Positions 1-7,923 of a DNA stretch of 60,312 bases are shown here, piece by piece (the first letter of the stretch is position 1; every line of letters begins with the position of its first letter). The notes under the pieces are model-generated. The model was not told the DNA's origin and did no database searches. It worked only from the letters and a program-made list of their open reading frames with translations. The stretch is from JBOGUF01 sp050696075 (lineage in GTDB: Bacteria; Chloroflexota; Chloroflexia; Thermomicrobiales; UBA6265), in NCBI GenBank assembly GCA_050696075.1, contig JBOGUF010000075.1, positions 1-60,312 of the forward strand. Reading direction: 5' to 3'. The position numbers and the translations under genes are program-made.

Positions 1-1
1 G

Positions 2-30
2 GGCGCCCCCGGCCCGCGAGGCCGGGCGCC
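2..30 (+). terminator. GC-rich stem-loop before tRNA-fMet
   Basis: A strong inverted repeat (arms close to GGCGCCCCCGGCC and GGCCGGGCGCC around a CGCGA loop) is followed by a pyrimidine-rich but not uridine-only tract. It could end an upstream transcript lying outside the window. The lack of a clear T-run keeps confidence low. Confidence 0.35.
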
Positions 31-53
31 TTCCGCTCCCTTGGGCGTGCTGA

Positions 54-125
54 CGCGGGGTGGAGCAGTGGCAGCTCGTTGGGCTCATAACCCAAAGGTC
101 GGGGGTTCGAATCCCCCCCCCGCTA
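54..125 (+). tRNA. Initiator tRNA-fMet (CAT)
   Basis: Cloverleaf with acceptor CGCGGGG against CCCCGCT, leaving an unpaired C1-T72, which is the hallmark of bacterial initiator tRNAs. The anticodon arm reads TTGGGCTCATAACCCAA, so the three consecutive G-C pairs needed for P-site entry are present and the anticodon is CAT. The T-arm GTTCGAATC is canonical. The 3' CCA is not fully encoded (ACC then G). Confidence 0.95.
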
Positions 126-209
126 CCGCCGTCGATCGGCCCCTGAGGATCTATCTTTGGGGGCCGATCTGCATTTTCCGCCACCTTCCCGCAAAGGACG
201 CAATGACTC

Positions 210-1409
210 ATGCCGACCGCACGAACGCAATCTGAAGGGCACATCAGCCGAAAGCTCATCGCCGTGGGCCTTGTGGCCGGTCTCGCTGCCGGCGCTTGGG
301 CCACGGGTAAGGTTCATTCGCTCACCGATCGAGAAGCGCCGTCGACGCTCGTTGACTGGGAACAGGCGCGCGGGATCGCGATCAGCATGAATCGCGGTCA
401 AACATTGAACCGTGTCGAACGTGAGCGTCTTGACGCGTACTACCGAGGACTCGTGGCGCGATGTGTGCCGATCGTCGCCGAATACACCGGCACAGAGTTG
501 CCCCGCGCCCTCGACCAAACGTTTGCATTTGATCGCGTCGACTGGATCAATGCGAATCTGGACGCATTCCGCACGATGTTCGCGCCGCTCGAAGCGTTGA
601 ATCCGACGGCGGACAAGCAGTCGGTGGCCGCCGCGTTGTGGGGCGGCGTCAATCAGAAGGTACTAAGCGCCGAGTTAGGCTTCCTCCTGGGCTATCTCGC
701 CCGCCGCGTGCTTGGTCAATACGATCTCTCGCTCCTGGGGCGCGAGCCGGTGACCAACGGCAAGCTTTACTACGTCGAACCGAACATTCGGATGGTCGAG
801 CGGACACTCCACCTCCCACGTGAGGAGTTTCGAATGTGGCTTGCGTTGCATGAGACGACGCACGCCTTCGAGTTCGAAGCCCATCCCTGGCTCAGAGGCT
901 ATTTCAATGGCATGCTCGAACAGTACTTCGCGTTCTTGCGCGAGGACGTTGACCGCCTGAAGCAGGGTGTGCGCGGCCTCAAAGTTTTCGTCGACCGAGC
1001 GCGCACGCGTGAAGACGCCGACGGTAGCTGGCTGGAAGCGATCATGACGCCCGACCAACGCGCGCTCTTCCAGCAAATGCAAGCGACCATGTGCATGGTC
1101 GAAGGGTATTCTAATCACGTGATGAACGCGGTCGGACGACACCTGCTGCCCAGCTACGATACGATCGCGAAGCGGTTTGAGCAGCGCCAGCGCCAGCGCT
1201 CCTTGGCCGAGCAGATGTTTGCACGTCTGACTGGGCTGGACGTCAAGCTCGAGCAGTATCGCCTGGGTCAAGCATTCATCGACGACGTTGCCGCCCGCCG
1301 GGGTCACTCGGTAGCTCGCCGTATCTGGGATGGACCCGAGTCGCTCCCGACGATGGCTGAGATCCACAATCCCGGCGCATGGCTTGCTCGGGTCGTCGAC
1401 GCGCGCTAA
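210..1409 (+). CDS. Zincin-like metallopeptidase, DUF2342 family
   Basis: A 399-residue protein of the DUF2342 / zincin-like type 2 family, often annotated as a putative hydrolase or coenzyme F420 biosynthesis-associated protein. The zinc motif HETTH begins near residue 214 and is followed by the family-typical AFEFEAHPWLR. An N-terminal hydrophobic stretch (about residues 16-32) may be a membrane anchor or weak signal. The family role is unknown; an F420 link is only by association in Actinobacteria, and no F420 gene is visible here. It stands alone, convergent with purH. An internal Met near residue 60 is a possible alternative start. Confidence 0.85.
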   Translation: MPTARTQSEGHISRKLIAVGLVAGLAAGAWATGKVHSLTDREAPSTLVDWEQARGIAISMNRGQTLNRVERERLDAYYRGLVARCVPIVAEYTGTELPRALDQTFAFDRVDWINANLDAFRTMFAPLEALNPTADKQSVAAALWGGVNQKVLSAELGFLLGYLARRVLGQYDLSLLGREPVTNGKLYYVEPNIRMVERTLHLPREEFRMWLALHETTHAFEFEAHPWLRGYFNGMLEQYFAFLREDVDRLKQGVRGLKVFVDRARTREDADGSWLEAIMTPDQRALFQQMQATMCMVEGYSNHVMNAVGRHLLPSYDTIAKRFEQRQRQRSLAEQMFARLTGLDVKLEQYRLGQAFIDDVAARRGHSVARRIWDGPESLPTMAEIHNPGAWLARVVDAR

Positions 1410-1442
1410 TGTTCAGCCGCATGCATTCACTGGCGAAGGTCG

Positions 1443-2984
1443 TCAATGGCGGAAGTGCCGCGTGCCCGTGAAAACCATTGCGATGCCGGCTGAGTCGGCG
1501 GCATCGATTACCTCCTGATCGCGCACCGAGCCGCCTGGTTGCACGACAGTCGCGACGCCGGCGTCGATGCCAACCCGGAGACCGTCGGCAAAGGGAAAGA
1601 ACGCATCGCTTGCGAGGGCCGCGCCTCGCGCCCGACTATCAGCCTTGCTCGTTGCGATCCGGACACTTTCAACGCGATTCGGCTGACCGCTGCCGACACC
1701 GAGCACGGCTTGGTTCCGCGCAATGACGATTGCGTTCGATTTGACGTGGCGGACCACCTTCCAAGCAAAGACCAGATCTCGCCACTCGTGCTCGGTTGGC
1801 GCCCGCCGAGTCACAACCCGCCAGGATTCCCGATCGTCCTCCTTGCTATCCGCATCCTGAACGAGCAGCCCTCCGCGAATGAGTCTCACATCCCACGGCG
1901 AGGACGGCTGGACATGCTCGTAGGGCAGGACGAGGAGTCGGAGCGAACGGCGTTTCGTGAGGCGTGCGGTGGCCCCTTCCCTGAAGCCGGGCGCAATGAC
2001 GACGTCGAAACGGACCTCCGCAAGGAGCCGGGCGGTCGCCTCGTCAACTTCGCGATTGAGCGCGACGATCCCCCCAAACGCGCTCACCGGATCGCCGGCC
2101 AGCGCCTCCGCGAACGCCTCTGAAAGGTGAGGTCGCACCGCCAAGCCACACGGAATGGTGTGTTTGACGACAGAGACCGCTGGTTGATCGAATCCGATGA
2201 TTGCTCGCCACGCGGCGTCGGCATCAAGCAGATTGTTAAACGAGAGCTCCGTGCCGGCAAGCTGCCGAGCATCGAGGACGCCGCGTTCGACCTCGCCTGG
2301 CGCCAGCCGCCTGTAGGCCGCACTACGTTGCCGCGGGTTTTCTCCATACCGAAGCTCTCGTACTCGTCGGCCGGCAATAGTGAACTCTTCTGGAAAAGCG
2401 GCGCCGCTGGAAGGATCACCGCGAAGATAGGCTGCTACGACCGCGTCGTAGGCAGCGACGTGGGCGAAGGCTCTCGCGGCGAGTTGCCGTCGACGGTCCA
2501 GATCAACGCCGTTGCAGTCCAAGTCCGTAAGGACGGCCTCGTAATCAGCAGGATCGGAGATGACCACGACGTGCGCGAAATTCTTGGACGCTGCCCGGAT
2601 CATTGCCGGTCCGCCAATGTCGATTTGCTCGATGGCGCTCGACAGGGAGACGTGTTCGTCCGCGACCGTCTGCTCGAACGGGTAAAGATTGCTCGCAATG
2701 AGATCGATTGGTTGAATGCCGAGTTCGTGGAGTTGAGCGCGATGATCCGGGTCGTCGCGTCGCGCGAGGAGACCACCATGGATGTTTGGATGAAGGGTCT
2801 TGACTCTGCCGTCGAGGATCTCCGGAAAGTTCGTCACGTCAGCAACGGCGGTAACCGGTACACTGGCTTGTTGCAGCGCGGCCTGTGTGCCGCCCGTGGA
2901 GACGATTTCCCATCCACGAAGCACCAGTCCTTGCGCCAATGTAACAATTCCGGTTTTATCGTAAACGCTAAGCAGAGCACGCAT
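1443..2984 (-). CDS. purH: Bifunctional AICAR transformylase / IMP cyclohydrolase
   Basis: Catalyses the last two steps of de novo IMP synthesis in the cytosol: formyl transfer to AICAR, then ring closure. The N-terminal MGS-like cyclohydrolase domain starts RALLSVYDKTG and contains the STGGT phosphate loop and DGRVKTLHPNIHGG. The transformylase half has KHTIPCG and DPVSAFGG. Length (513 residues) is normal. I chose the ATG at 2984 because an AAAGGA lies at SD distance before it and it matches family N-termini; an in-frame ATG at 3005 would add seven residues. Monocistronic, facing the preceding gene. Confidence 0.96.
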   Translation of the reverse strand: MRALLSVYDKTGIVTLAQGLVLRGWEIVSTGGTQAALQQASVPVTAVADVTNFPEILDGRVKTLHPNIHGGLLARRDDPDHRAQLHELGIQPIDLIASNLYPFEQTVADEHVSLSSAIEQIDIGGPAMIRAASKNFAHVVVISDPADYEAVLTDLDCNGVDLDRRRQLAARAFAHVAAYDAVVAAYLRGDPSSGAAFPEEFTIAGRRVRELRYGENPRQRSAAYRRLAPGEVERGVLDARQLAGTELSFNNLLDADAAWRAIIGFDQPAVSVVKHTIPCGLAVRPHLSEAFAEALAGDPVSAFGGIVALNREVDEATARLLAEVRFDVVIAPGFREGATARLTKRRSLRLLVLPYEHVQPSSPWDVRLIRGGLLVQDADSKEDDRESWRVVTRRAPTEHEWRDLVFAWKVVRHVKSNAIVIARNQAVLGVGSGQPNRVESVRIATSKADSRARGAALASDAFFPFADGLRVGIDAGVATVVQPGGSVRDQEVIDAADSAGIAMVFTGTRHFRH

Positions 2985-3185
2985 TCGCCATTGATTCCTT
3001 TCCATTGAACACCCAGCGGTGTGCTATAGATCCGTGCCATGATACCAGCGCGGTCAGCGGCGAATGTCCGGCTAAGTCGTCCGTGCGGCACCGACAGTTG
3101 ACAGGTTGCCGGCGCTCTCGGACCATTGCGCTCCCGCGGATTCGGCCCGCGACGGGTGGGCTAAGAGCGGCAGAGGGAGGGCCAG

Positions 3186-4280
3186 ATGGCAGATGCGATG
3201 AACGCCCGGGGAGTTATCGCGCGCGAGCCCGGCAAGCCGGGAGTCGTGGAGGAGTTCGTCATCCCGCCGCCTGGCCCTGAAGAGGCACTCGTGCGCATCC
3301 TGGCGTCAGGCGTGTGTCATACGGACCTCTCCGCGAAGAACGGCGTCTTTGGCACCGACTACTTTCCGTTTCTCCTCGGGCACGAAGGGAGCGGCATTGT
3401 CGAACGCATCGGCGACGGCGTGACGAACGTCAAGGTAGGCGATTACGTCATCTTGGCGTGGCGTGCCCCATGCGGCAACTGTCGCTTTTGTCGCGTCGGA
3501 CAGCCGCAATTGTGCGCTGCCAGTTTGAACGCCGCGCGGAAGATGCAGACCCAGGACGGGATCGACTTGACGCCGATTCTCGGCATCGGCACTTTCTGTA
3601 CACACACGCTCGTTCACTCGAGGCAGTGTGTGCCGATTTCTCAAGGGCTGCCGCCGGAACAGATGAGCCTCATCGGGTGCGGCGTGATGACCGGCGTCGG
3701 CGCCGCGCTCTATTCGGCGAAGGTCCAGCCGGGGCAATCGGTCGCGGTCATCGGGTGCGGCGGCGTCGGTGATTCGGTAATCATGGGCGCCAAGCTGGCC
3801 GGCGCCACGACGATCATCGCGGTCGACGTGGACCCGCGGAAGCTCGAATGGGCGAAGGGCTTCGGCGCGACGCACACCGTGAACCCCCGCGACGACGACC
3901 CCGTGGCCAAGATCAAGGAGATCACCGGTGGCAACGGCGTCAACGCCTCGTTCGAAGCAGTTGGCAAACCAGAGACGATCGAGACCGCGATCTGGTGCCG
4001 AGACCTCGCCGGCACCTGCGTCGTGATCGGTGTCGCCGACCAACAGGCGATGCTCACCCTTCCCGTTGCAAGGTTGTTCGATCTGGGTGGCAGCCTGCGT
4101 ATTTCGTGGTACGGCGACTGCCTGCCGACGCGGGATTTTCCGCTCCTGGCGGCATGGTACGCGCGGGGGCAGCTCGATCTCGATGGTGTCGTCACCCGCG
4201 TCATTTCGTTGGACGAAAGTGAAGAGGCTTTTCACGCCATGGAGCGGGGCGAGACTCTGCGCAGCGTCATCAAACTGTAG
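3186..4280 (+). CDS. Zn-dependent alcohol dehydrogenase, S-(hydroxymethyl)mycothiol dehydrogenase-like
   Basis: A class III-type MDR dehydrogenase, 364 residues, preceded by GGAGG at good spacing. Catalytic-zinc ligands lie in GVCHTDL and GHEGSG; the structural-zinc lobe has four cysteines in CGNCRFCRVGQPQLC; the NAD fold carries VIGCGGVGD. The insert NAARKMQTQDG and the ending SWYGDCLPTRDFPLL resemble the actinobacterial mycothiol-dependent formaldehyde dehydrogenase (MscR/AdhE2) more than glutathione enzymes. The likely reaction is NAD-dependent oxidation of a thiol-formaldehyde adduct or an alcohol. Thiol specificity is inferred; no mycothiol-synthesis gene is in the window. Confidence 0.85.
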   Translation: MADAMNARGVIAREPGKPGVVEEFVIPPPGPEEALVRILASGVCHTDLSAKNGVFGTDYFPFLLGHEGSGIVERIGDGVTNVKVGDYVILAWRAPCGNCRFCRVGQPQLCAASLNAARKMQTQDGIDLTPILGIGTFCTHTLVHSRQCVPISQGLPPEQMSLIGCGVMTGVGAALYSAKVQPGQSVAVIGCGGVGDSVIMGAKLAGATTIIAVDVDPRKLEWAKGFGATHTVNPRDDDPVAKIKEITGGNGVNASFEAVGKPETIETAIWCRDLAGTCVVIGVADQQAMLTLPVARLFDLGGSLRISWYGDCLPTRDFPLLAAWYARGQLDLDGVVTRVISLDESEEAFHAMERGETLRSVIKL

Positions 4281-4284
4281 GACG

Positions 4285-5376
4285 TCACGACGGGCCCAGC
4301 GGCAATGGTTCGGCAGCAGACGTGATGAACGCCTGGAGAAGCGCCAGCGCGGCCTTGAGGTCGCGCGTGTCGGCCATCTCGAACGCCGAGTGCGTATACC
4401 GCGTGGCGATGGCAAGGAGCGCGGTGGGGACGCCGGCGCGCATGAGCGCCGCCCCGTCGCTGCCGAAGCCTGGGAACACGCCTTCCTGTACCGGGATGTC
4501 ATGCGTCGCCGCGATGTCGAGTAAGCGCTCGATGACCCGGCGGTCGTAGTGCGTCCACGAGTCCTTATAGACCAGGGTCGGGCCGTGTCCCAGACGCGCC
4601 TGAATCTCGCGCTCATCGACGCCGGGATAGTCCGCGATCGGGCCATTGTCGATGGCTATCGCAAGGTCGAATGTTTCGGGGTCTCCTAGCGAGGTCGCGC
4701 CGACGAGACCGATCTCTTCTTGCACCGTTGCGGCGACGGTAAGCTGGTACGTCAACGACGCCGGATCGAGGTGGGTTAGTAGGTGCGTGATGAGCGCCAA
4801 AGCGACACGATCATCTATGGCTTTACCATAAACCCTTTGACCTAGGCGGCGCGGGGCTGGGTTCCAGATCACGCCGGCGCCAACATGAACGCCACGCGCC
4901 TCCGCCTCGGCACGTGAGTCGGCGCCGACGTCCACAAACAGATCATTGGCATCTAGCCGTGCTCTGTCGTCCGCCCTGGTCGAAAGAATGTGGCCGGTGG
5001 CGCTGGCGAAGACGCCGTCGACCTGTCCGGCGCGACTGACGATCAGAGCTGGTTGTCCCACGGGATACCGATGATGAAACGACCGGCTGCCGGCCTGCCC
5101 GTCGGCCAGCCACACGAACCCGCGGGCATCGATCGATTTGACGACAAAACCGATCTCGTCGGCGTGACCCTGGATGAGCAGACGTGGTCCCTGCCCGCCA
5201 ACCCATGCCAAGACATTCCCCACGGGTGTGGCCTGGACCTCAGCCCCGAGGCTCTGCCACCGTTGCCGGCACCACGCGAGGACCGGTTCTTCCTGGCCAG
5301 TCGGCGCTGGCAGCGCCATCAGTTCAACGAGCGTCTCCGCGATGGCCTGGCCAACGTCGTCAGTGAGGTTCGCCAA
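4285..5376 (-). CDS. M42 family aminopeptidase
   Basis: A 363-residue dinuclear-metal aminopeptidase of the M42 (glutamyl aminopeptidase / tetrahedral TET) family, expected to trim peptides in the cytosol. Metal and catalytic motifs are in order: GHADEIGF, KAIDDRVALA (bridging Asp), TVQEEIGLVGA (catalytic Glu pair), AIDNGP and the late THSAFEM histidine. The start is TTG at 5376, with AAAGGT seven bases upstream. It lies 39 bp after the marR stop, separated by a stem-loop, so it may be the second gene of a marR-M42 unit. Confidence 0.9.
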   Translation of the reverse strand: MANLTDDVGQAIAETLVELMALPAPTGQEEPVLAWCRQRWQSLGAEVQATPVGNVLAWVGGQGPRLLIQGHADEIGFVVKSIDARGFVWLADGQAGSRSFHHRYPVGQPALIVSRAGQVDGVFASATGHILSTRADDRARLDANDLFVDVGADSRAEAEARGVHVGAGVIWNPAPRRLGQRVYGKAIDDRVALALITHLLTHLDPASLTYQLTVAATVQEEIGLVGATSLGDPETFDLAIAIDNGPIADYPGVDEREIQARLGHGPTLVYKDSWTHYDRRVIERLLDIAATHDIPVQEGVFPGFGSDGAALMRAGVPTALLAIATRYTHSAFEMADTRDLKAALALLQAFITSAAEPLPLGPS

Positions 5377-5394
5377 CCGTAATACCTTTCTCGG

Positions 5395-5415
5395 TCGCCT
5401 TCGTCACGAAGGCGA
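5395..5415 (-). promoter_or_regulatory. Intercistronic stem-loop between marR and M42 gene
   Basis: Perfect 8-bp stem TCGCCTTC/GAAGGCGA with loop GTCAC, directly after the marR stop codon and just before the M42 ribosome-binding site. There is no T-run, so it looks more like a processing or attenuation element than a full terminator. Confidence 0.4.
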
Positions 5416-5904
5416 TCAGCTGCTGTTGGTGCGCCGGACAGGTGTGTTCTCGGGTGCTGTGAGCGCATTCGATCGGACGCGCCGAAGCGCCTTTGCAATC
5501 GCCTGTTTTTCGCTTTCGGTGAGACAATCGGAGAAGTAACGACGAATGCCCTCGGCATACGATGGCCACGTCCGGAGAAGAGTCGCCTCACCTGTAGCGG
5601 TCATCACCGCGAATGCTCCGCGACGGTCGTCCACGGACGGTTCCCGTCGGATCAGTCCACCCGATTCCATGCGGTCGAGCAGGCGCGTCAAACCGCTGCG
5701 ACTCAGAACGACTTCCTGTGCCAATTCATGTAAACGCAGACGGTGGTCGGGCGCATCCGACAGGGCGGCGAGTACGTCGTACCACGTCAACGAGATGTGC
5801 CCTTTGTGAGCCAGGTCCCGCTCGATGCGGCCGACAATGGCGGCATGAGCGAAAACGAACGCTTCCCATGCTCGCAATCCTGCTTGATCCAATTGGTCTT
5901 CCAT
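5416..5904 (-). CDS. MarR-family transcriptional regulator
   Basis: A winged-helix repressor of about 162 residues. The HTH is in LHELAQEVVLSRSGLTRLLDRME, followed by the wing IRREPSVDDRRGAFAVMTATG, which is textbook MarR. It is divergent from the flavodoxin-like gene and probably controls it through shared operators. I chose the ATG at 5904 over the in-frame ATG at 5934: the promoter TTGCAA-17-TATGAT places transcription start on or next to this ATG, implying a leaderless message, and the longer start would lie inside the promoter. Confidence 0.9.
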   Translation of the reverse strand: MEDQLDQAGLRAWEAFVFAHAAIVGRIERDLAHKGHISLTWYDVLAALSDAPDHRLRLHELAQEVVLSRSGLTRLLDRMESGGLIRREPSVDDRRGAFAVMTATGEATLLRTWPSYAEGIRRYFSDCLTESEKQAIAKALRRVRSNALTAPENTPVRRTNSS

Positions 5905-5910
5905 ACCCCT

Positions 5911-5939
5911 ATCATAGTACTCGGTAGTTGACATTGCAA
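5911..5939 (-). promoter_or_regulatory. Promoter of marR (apparently leaderless)
   Basis: The minus strand reads -35 TTGCAA (5934-5939), a 17-base spacer and -10 TATGAT (5911-5916). Transcription would begin near 5904, the proposed start codon. The -35 overlaps the inverted repeat that includes the divergent promoter's -35. Confidence 0.55.
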
Positions 5940-5981
5940 CGACCCGATGCTACGCTCATGGTAGTTGCAATAGCAACGAGT
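5925..5981. promoter_or_regulatory. Candidate MarR operators (two related repeats)
   Basis: Two similar blocks, TAGTTGACATTGCAACGA and TAGTTGCAATAGCAACGA, start at about 5925 and 5961. The second contains the perfect inverted repeat GTTGC-AATA-GCAAC. One block covers the plus-strand -35 and the other the predicted start-site region, as expected for autoregulation of a divergent pair. Confidence 0.55.
5928..5956 (+). promoter_or_regulatory. Promoter of the flavodoxin-like gene
   Basis: The plus strand has a perfect -35 TTGACA (5928-5933), a 17-base spacer and a weak -10 TACGCT (5951-5956). It overlaps the divergent marR promoter, so one bound repressor could block both. Confidence 0.5.
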
Positions 5982-6018
5982 GCTATCGCAATAAGATAGG
6001 GCGCGAAGGAGTTGCGGA

Positions 6019-6678
6019 ATGCCTGATCCGAACGGTGCGACTGTTGAAGTGCGAATCGCCGTGGCGTATCACAGCGGCTATGGTCATACGGAGAAACAAG
6101 CGGAGGCCGTGGCGCGCGGTGTCGCATCGGTTCCGGGGGCGTCGATTGCACTGCTCAACGTGTCGGAACTCTCCGACGACCTGTGGGGCATGCTGGAACA
6201 CGCCGACGCCATCATATTCGGCGCGCCGACTTATATGGGCGGGCCGTCCGGCGTCTTCAAGACCTTCGCCGACGCCTCATCGACCGTCTGGTTCGCCGAC
6301 GGGTGGAAGGATAAGATCGCGGCGGGTTTCACAAACTCCGGGCACATGCAGGGCGACAAACTAAATACCCTCGTCTACTTCGCCCTCCTGGCTGCACAGC
6401 ACGGAATGCACTGGGTCAACCTCGGCATGAAAGGCGGATGGGACACGAGCATCAGCAGCGTCGAGGACCTCAATCGTCTCGGTGGATGGCTAGGCGCTAT
6501 GGCGCAGTCGAACAAAGACCAAGGAGCCGACATCGTCCCACCCACGAGTGACCTACTGACCGCCGAAGCTCTGGGACGCCGCGTCGCTGAAGTCACTCGC
6601 CAATGGGCGCGCGGCAGGTCCGTGGAGGCGGAGACTCGACTCGACGGCGTCAGCGCATGGGCCGTTGCCGACAGATAG
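6019..6678 (+). CDS. Flavodoxin-fold NAD(P)H:quinone oxidoreductase (WrbA-like)
   Basis: A 219-residue flavodoxin-fold protein preceded by AAGGAG seven bases before the ATG. The FMN phosphate loop YHSGYGHTEKQAEAV and the second loop GAPTYMGGPSGVFKTF with GFTNSGH match the WrbA / NADPH-dependent FMN reductase group. It probably performs two-electron quinone or electrophile reduction. Divergent from marR, a common arrangement in which the regulator senses quinones or oxidants. The C-terminal 40 residues after EVTRQWARG have no recognised motif. Confidence 0.88.
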   Translation: MPDPNGATVEVRIAVAYHSGYGHTEKQAEAVARGVASVPGASIALLNVSELSDDLWGMLEHADAIIFGAPTYMGGPSGVFKTFADASSTVWFADGWKDKIAAGFTNSGHMQGDKLNTLVYFALLAAQHGMHWVNLGMKGGWDTSISSVEDLNRLGGWLGAMAQSNKDQGADIVPPTSDLLTAEALGRRVAEVTRQWARGRSVEAETRLDGVSAWAVADR

Positions 6679-6686
6679 GATCCGGC

Positions 6687-7409
6687 CTACCATTCTCTGC
6701 CCATGGCACGCGCCACGACCAGGCTTTGCCACCACGCGGGCAGGAGTGGGCAGACGGCCAGTTCGCGGGCCAGGTTCAGATCGCCATTGCGACGATGGGC
6801 AAAGTCGTTGATTAAAGCCATGGTGTACCGAGAGTATGGGCGGTCGACAAGCATGATCGATAGCCCCGGTTCGACCTCGCCTTCCCGCTTCACTCGGCAG
6901 TACCAACCGGTGCGGCCTGTTGCTCCGACCCGTTCGGTCAGGCCGGCAATGCCCCAGCGCCGCGAAATCTTGACACAGGGGTAGCGAGGACCGGTGACCT
7001 GAATTTGCGCGTCGCCGACTTGATAGACGTCCCCGATACAGACGGTTGATTCGTCGAGTCCGTCAACGGTGAAGTTCTCGCCAAAGCCACCGGGACCAAT
7101 GTCTGGTCGGACAAGCTCCGCCCGCCACAACGGATAGTGCGCGGCGCTGTACATCAGCACCGCCTGGTCAGCTTTACCGTGGTTCTTCGTATCGGCTTGC
7201 TGATTGCCCGCCAGTTGTGTCACGTATAGCGAGCGCCGTTCAGGACTCGGCGTTCGAACGAACGAGGTCTCCCACGACTGCCCGGCTCCCCTCAGCCCGG
7301 CGGCAACTTGATAGCGGTGCGGCGTGCCGACTTGCACCGTGCTCAGTACGCCGACCTGGCGCATCGTGGCCTCTGGTGTCTGCAACACGTCAGGCATCCC
7401 CGCATTCAA
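6687..7409 (-). CDS. MOSC domain protein (YiiM-like)
   Basis: A protein of up to 240 residues with a MOSC domain, the sulfur-carrier fold shared with the Moco sulfurase C-terminus. Typical YiiM-type motifs are NHGKADQAVLMYSAAHYPLW, GPGGFGENFTVDGL, CIGDVYQVG and the conserved cysteine in PRYPCVKISRRWG. YiiM-type proteins use molybdenum cofactor to reduce N-hydroxylated compounds. An internal ATG at 7364, with AGAGG upstream, may be the true start. Convergent with the flavodoxin-like gene. Confidence 0.88.
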   Translation of the reverse strand: MNAGMPDVLQTPEATMRQVGVLSTVQVGTPHRYQVAAGLRGAGQSWETSFVRTPSPERRSLYVTQLAGNQQADTKNHGKADQAVLMYSAAHYPLWRAELVRPDIGPGGFGENFTVDGLDESTVCIGDVYQVGDAQIQVTGPRYPCVKISRRWGIAGLTERVGATGRTGWYCRVKREGEVEPGLSIMLVDRPYSRYTMALINDFAHRRNGDLNLARELAVCPLLPAWWQSLVVARAMGREW

Positions 7410-7447
7410 TCTACCTACAATAGCGGTAGGAACAGCATTAGAAGTGG

Positions 7448-7520
7448 TACCCCAGGCAGGAATCGAACCTGCGACCGTCCGCTTAGAAGGCGGATGCTCT
7501 ATCCGCTGAGCTACTGGGGC
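7448..7520 (-). tRNA. tRNA-Arg (TCT)
   Basis: Minus-strand cloverleaf: acceptor GCCCCAG/CTGGGGT, D-arm AGCTCAGCGGATAGAGC, anticodon loop CTTCTAA giving TCT, and T-arm GTTCGAATC. Discriminator A is followed by an encoded CCA (7445-7447). Confidence 0.96.
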
Positions 7521-7564
7521 ACGGCCGGGTCGCCGTGTGTCATAAGTATACCGGAAGGGCTGGG

Positions 7565-7903
7565 TTACTCGGGGTCTGGCGCGGCGCGGCGTTGGGCGCG
7601 CAAGTGGCGGTGAAACTCGGCCATCGCGGGGCCGAGGCGCTCACCAGCGGCGTCCAACGTCACGAGGGTTGTCCCTGGCTTGCCGACGTTCGAGCGCGCC
7701 GCGACTTCGCCGGTCACGCGCGGCAGCAGACCCTCCTTGCCCCCCATGATGAAGACCTGATTCGGGCGGCCGGTCATGCCCGCGCGATAGCCGCGCTCCT
7801 TGAAGAACGCGATCGCGAGGTCCAGCACAGCTTCGGGCGCAAGGCGACTGACCGCCTTCTTTTGATACGCGGTGCGGCGGAGTTCCTCGTTGAAGGCGTC
7901 CAC
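7565..7903 (-). CDS. Conserved hypothetical small protein
   Basis: About 112 residues with no family I can name. It looks real: last gene of the six-gene minus-strand operon, 20 bp after the metal-dependent hydrolase stop, with a GTG start preceded by GAGGAG. The longer frame to 7966 would overlap the hydrolase and begin with low-complexity Arg/Gly/Ala sequence. Visible features are an N-terminal helix (FNEELRRTAYQKKAVSRL), a central IAFFKERGYRAG...VFIMGGKEG stretch that could be a small alpha/beta fold, and a basic C-terminus. Soluble, with no signal or TM. Confidence 0.6.
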   Translation of the reverse strand: MDAFNEELRRTAYQKKAVSRLAPEAVLDLAIAFFKERGYRAGMTGRPNQVFIMGGKEGLLPRVTGEVAARSNVGKPGTTLVTLDAAGERLGPAMAEFHRHLRAQRRAAPDPE

Positions 7904-7923
7904 CGGCCGCTCTGCTCCTCGCG

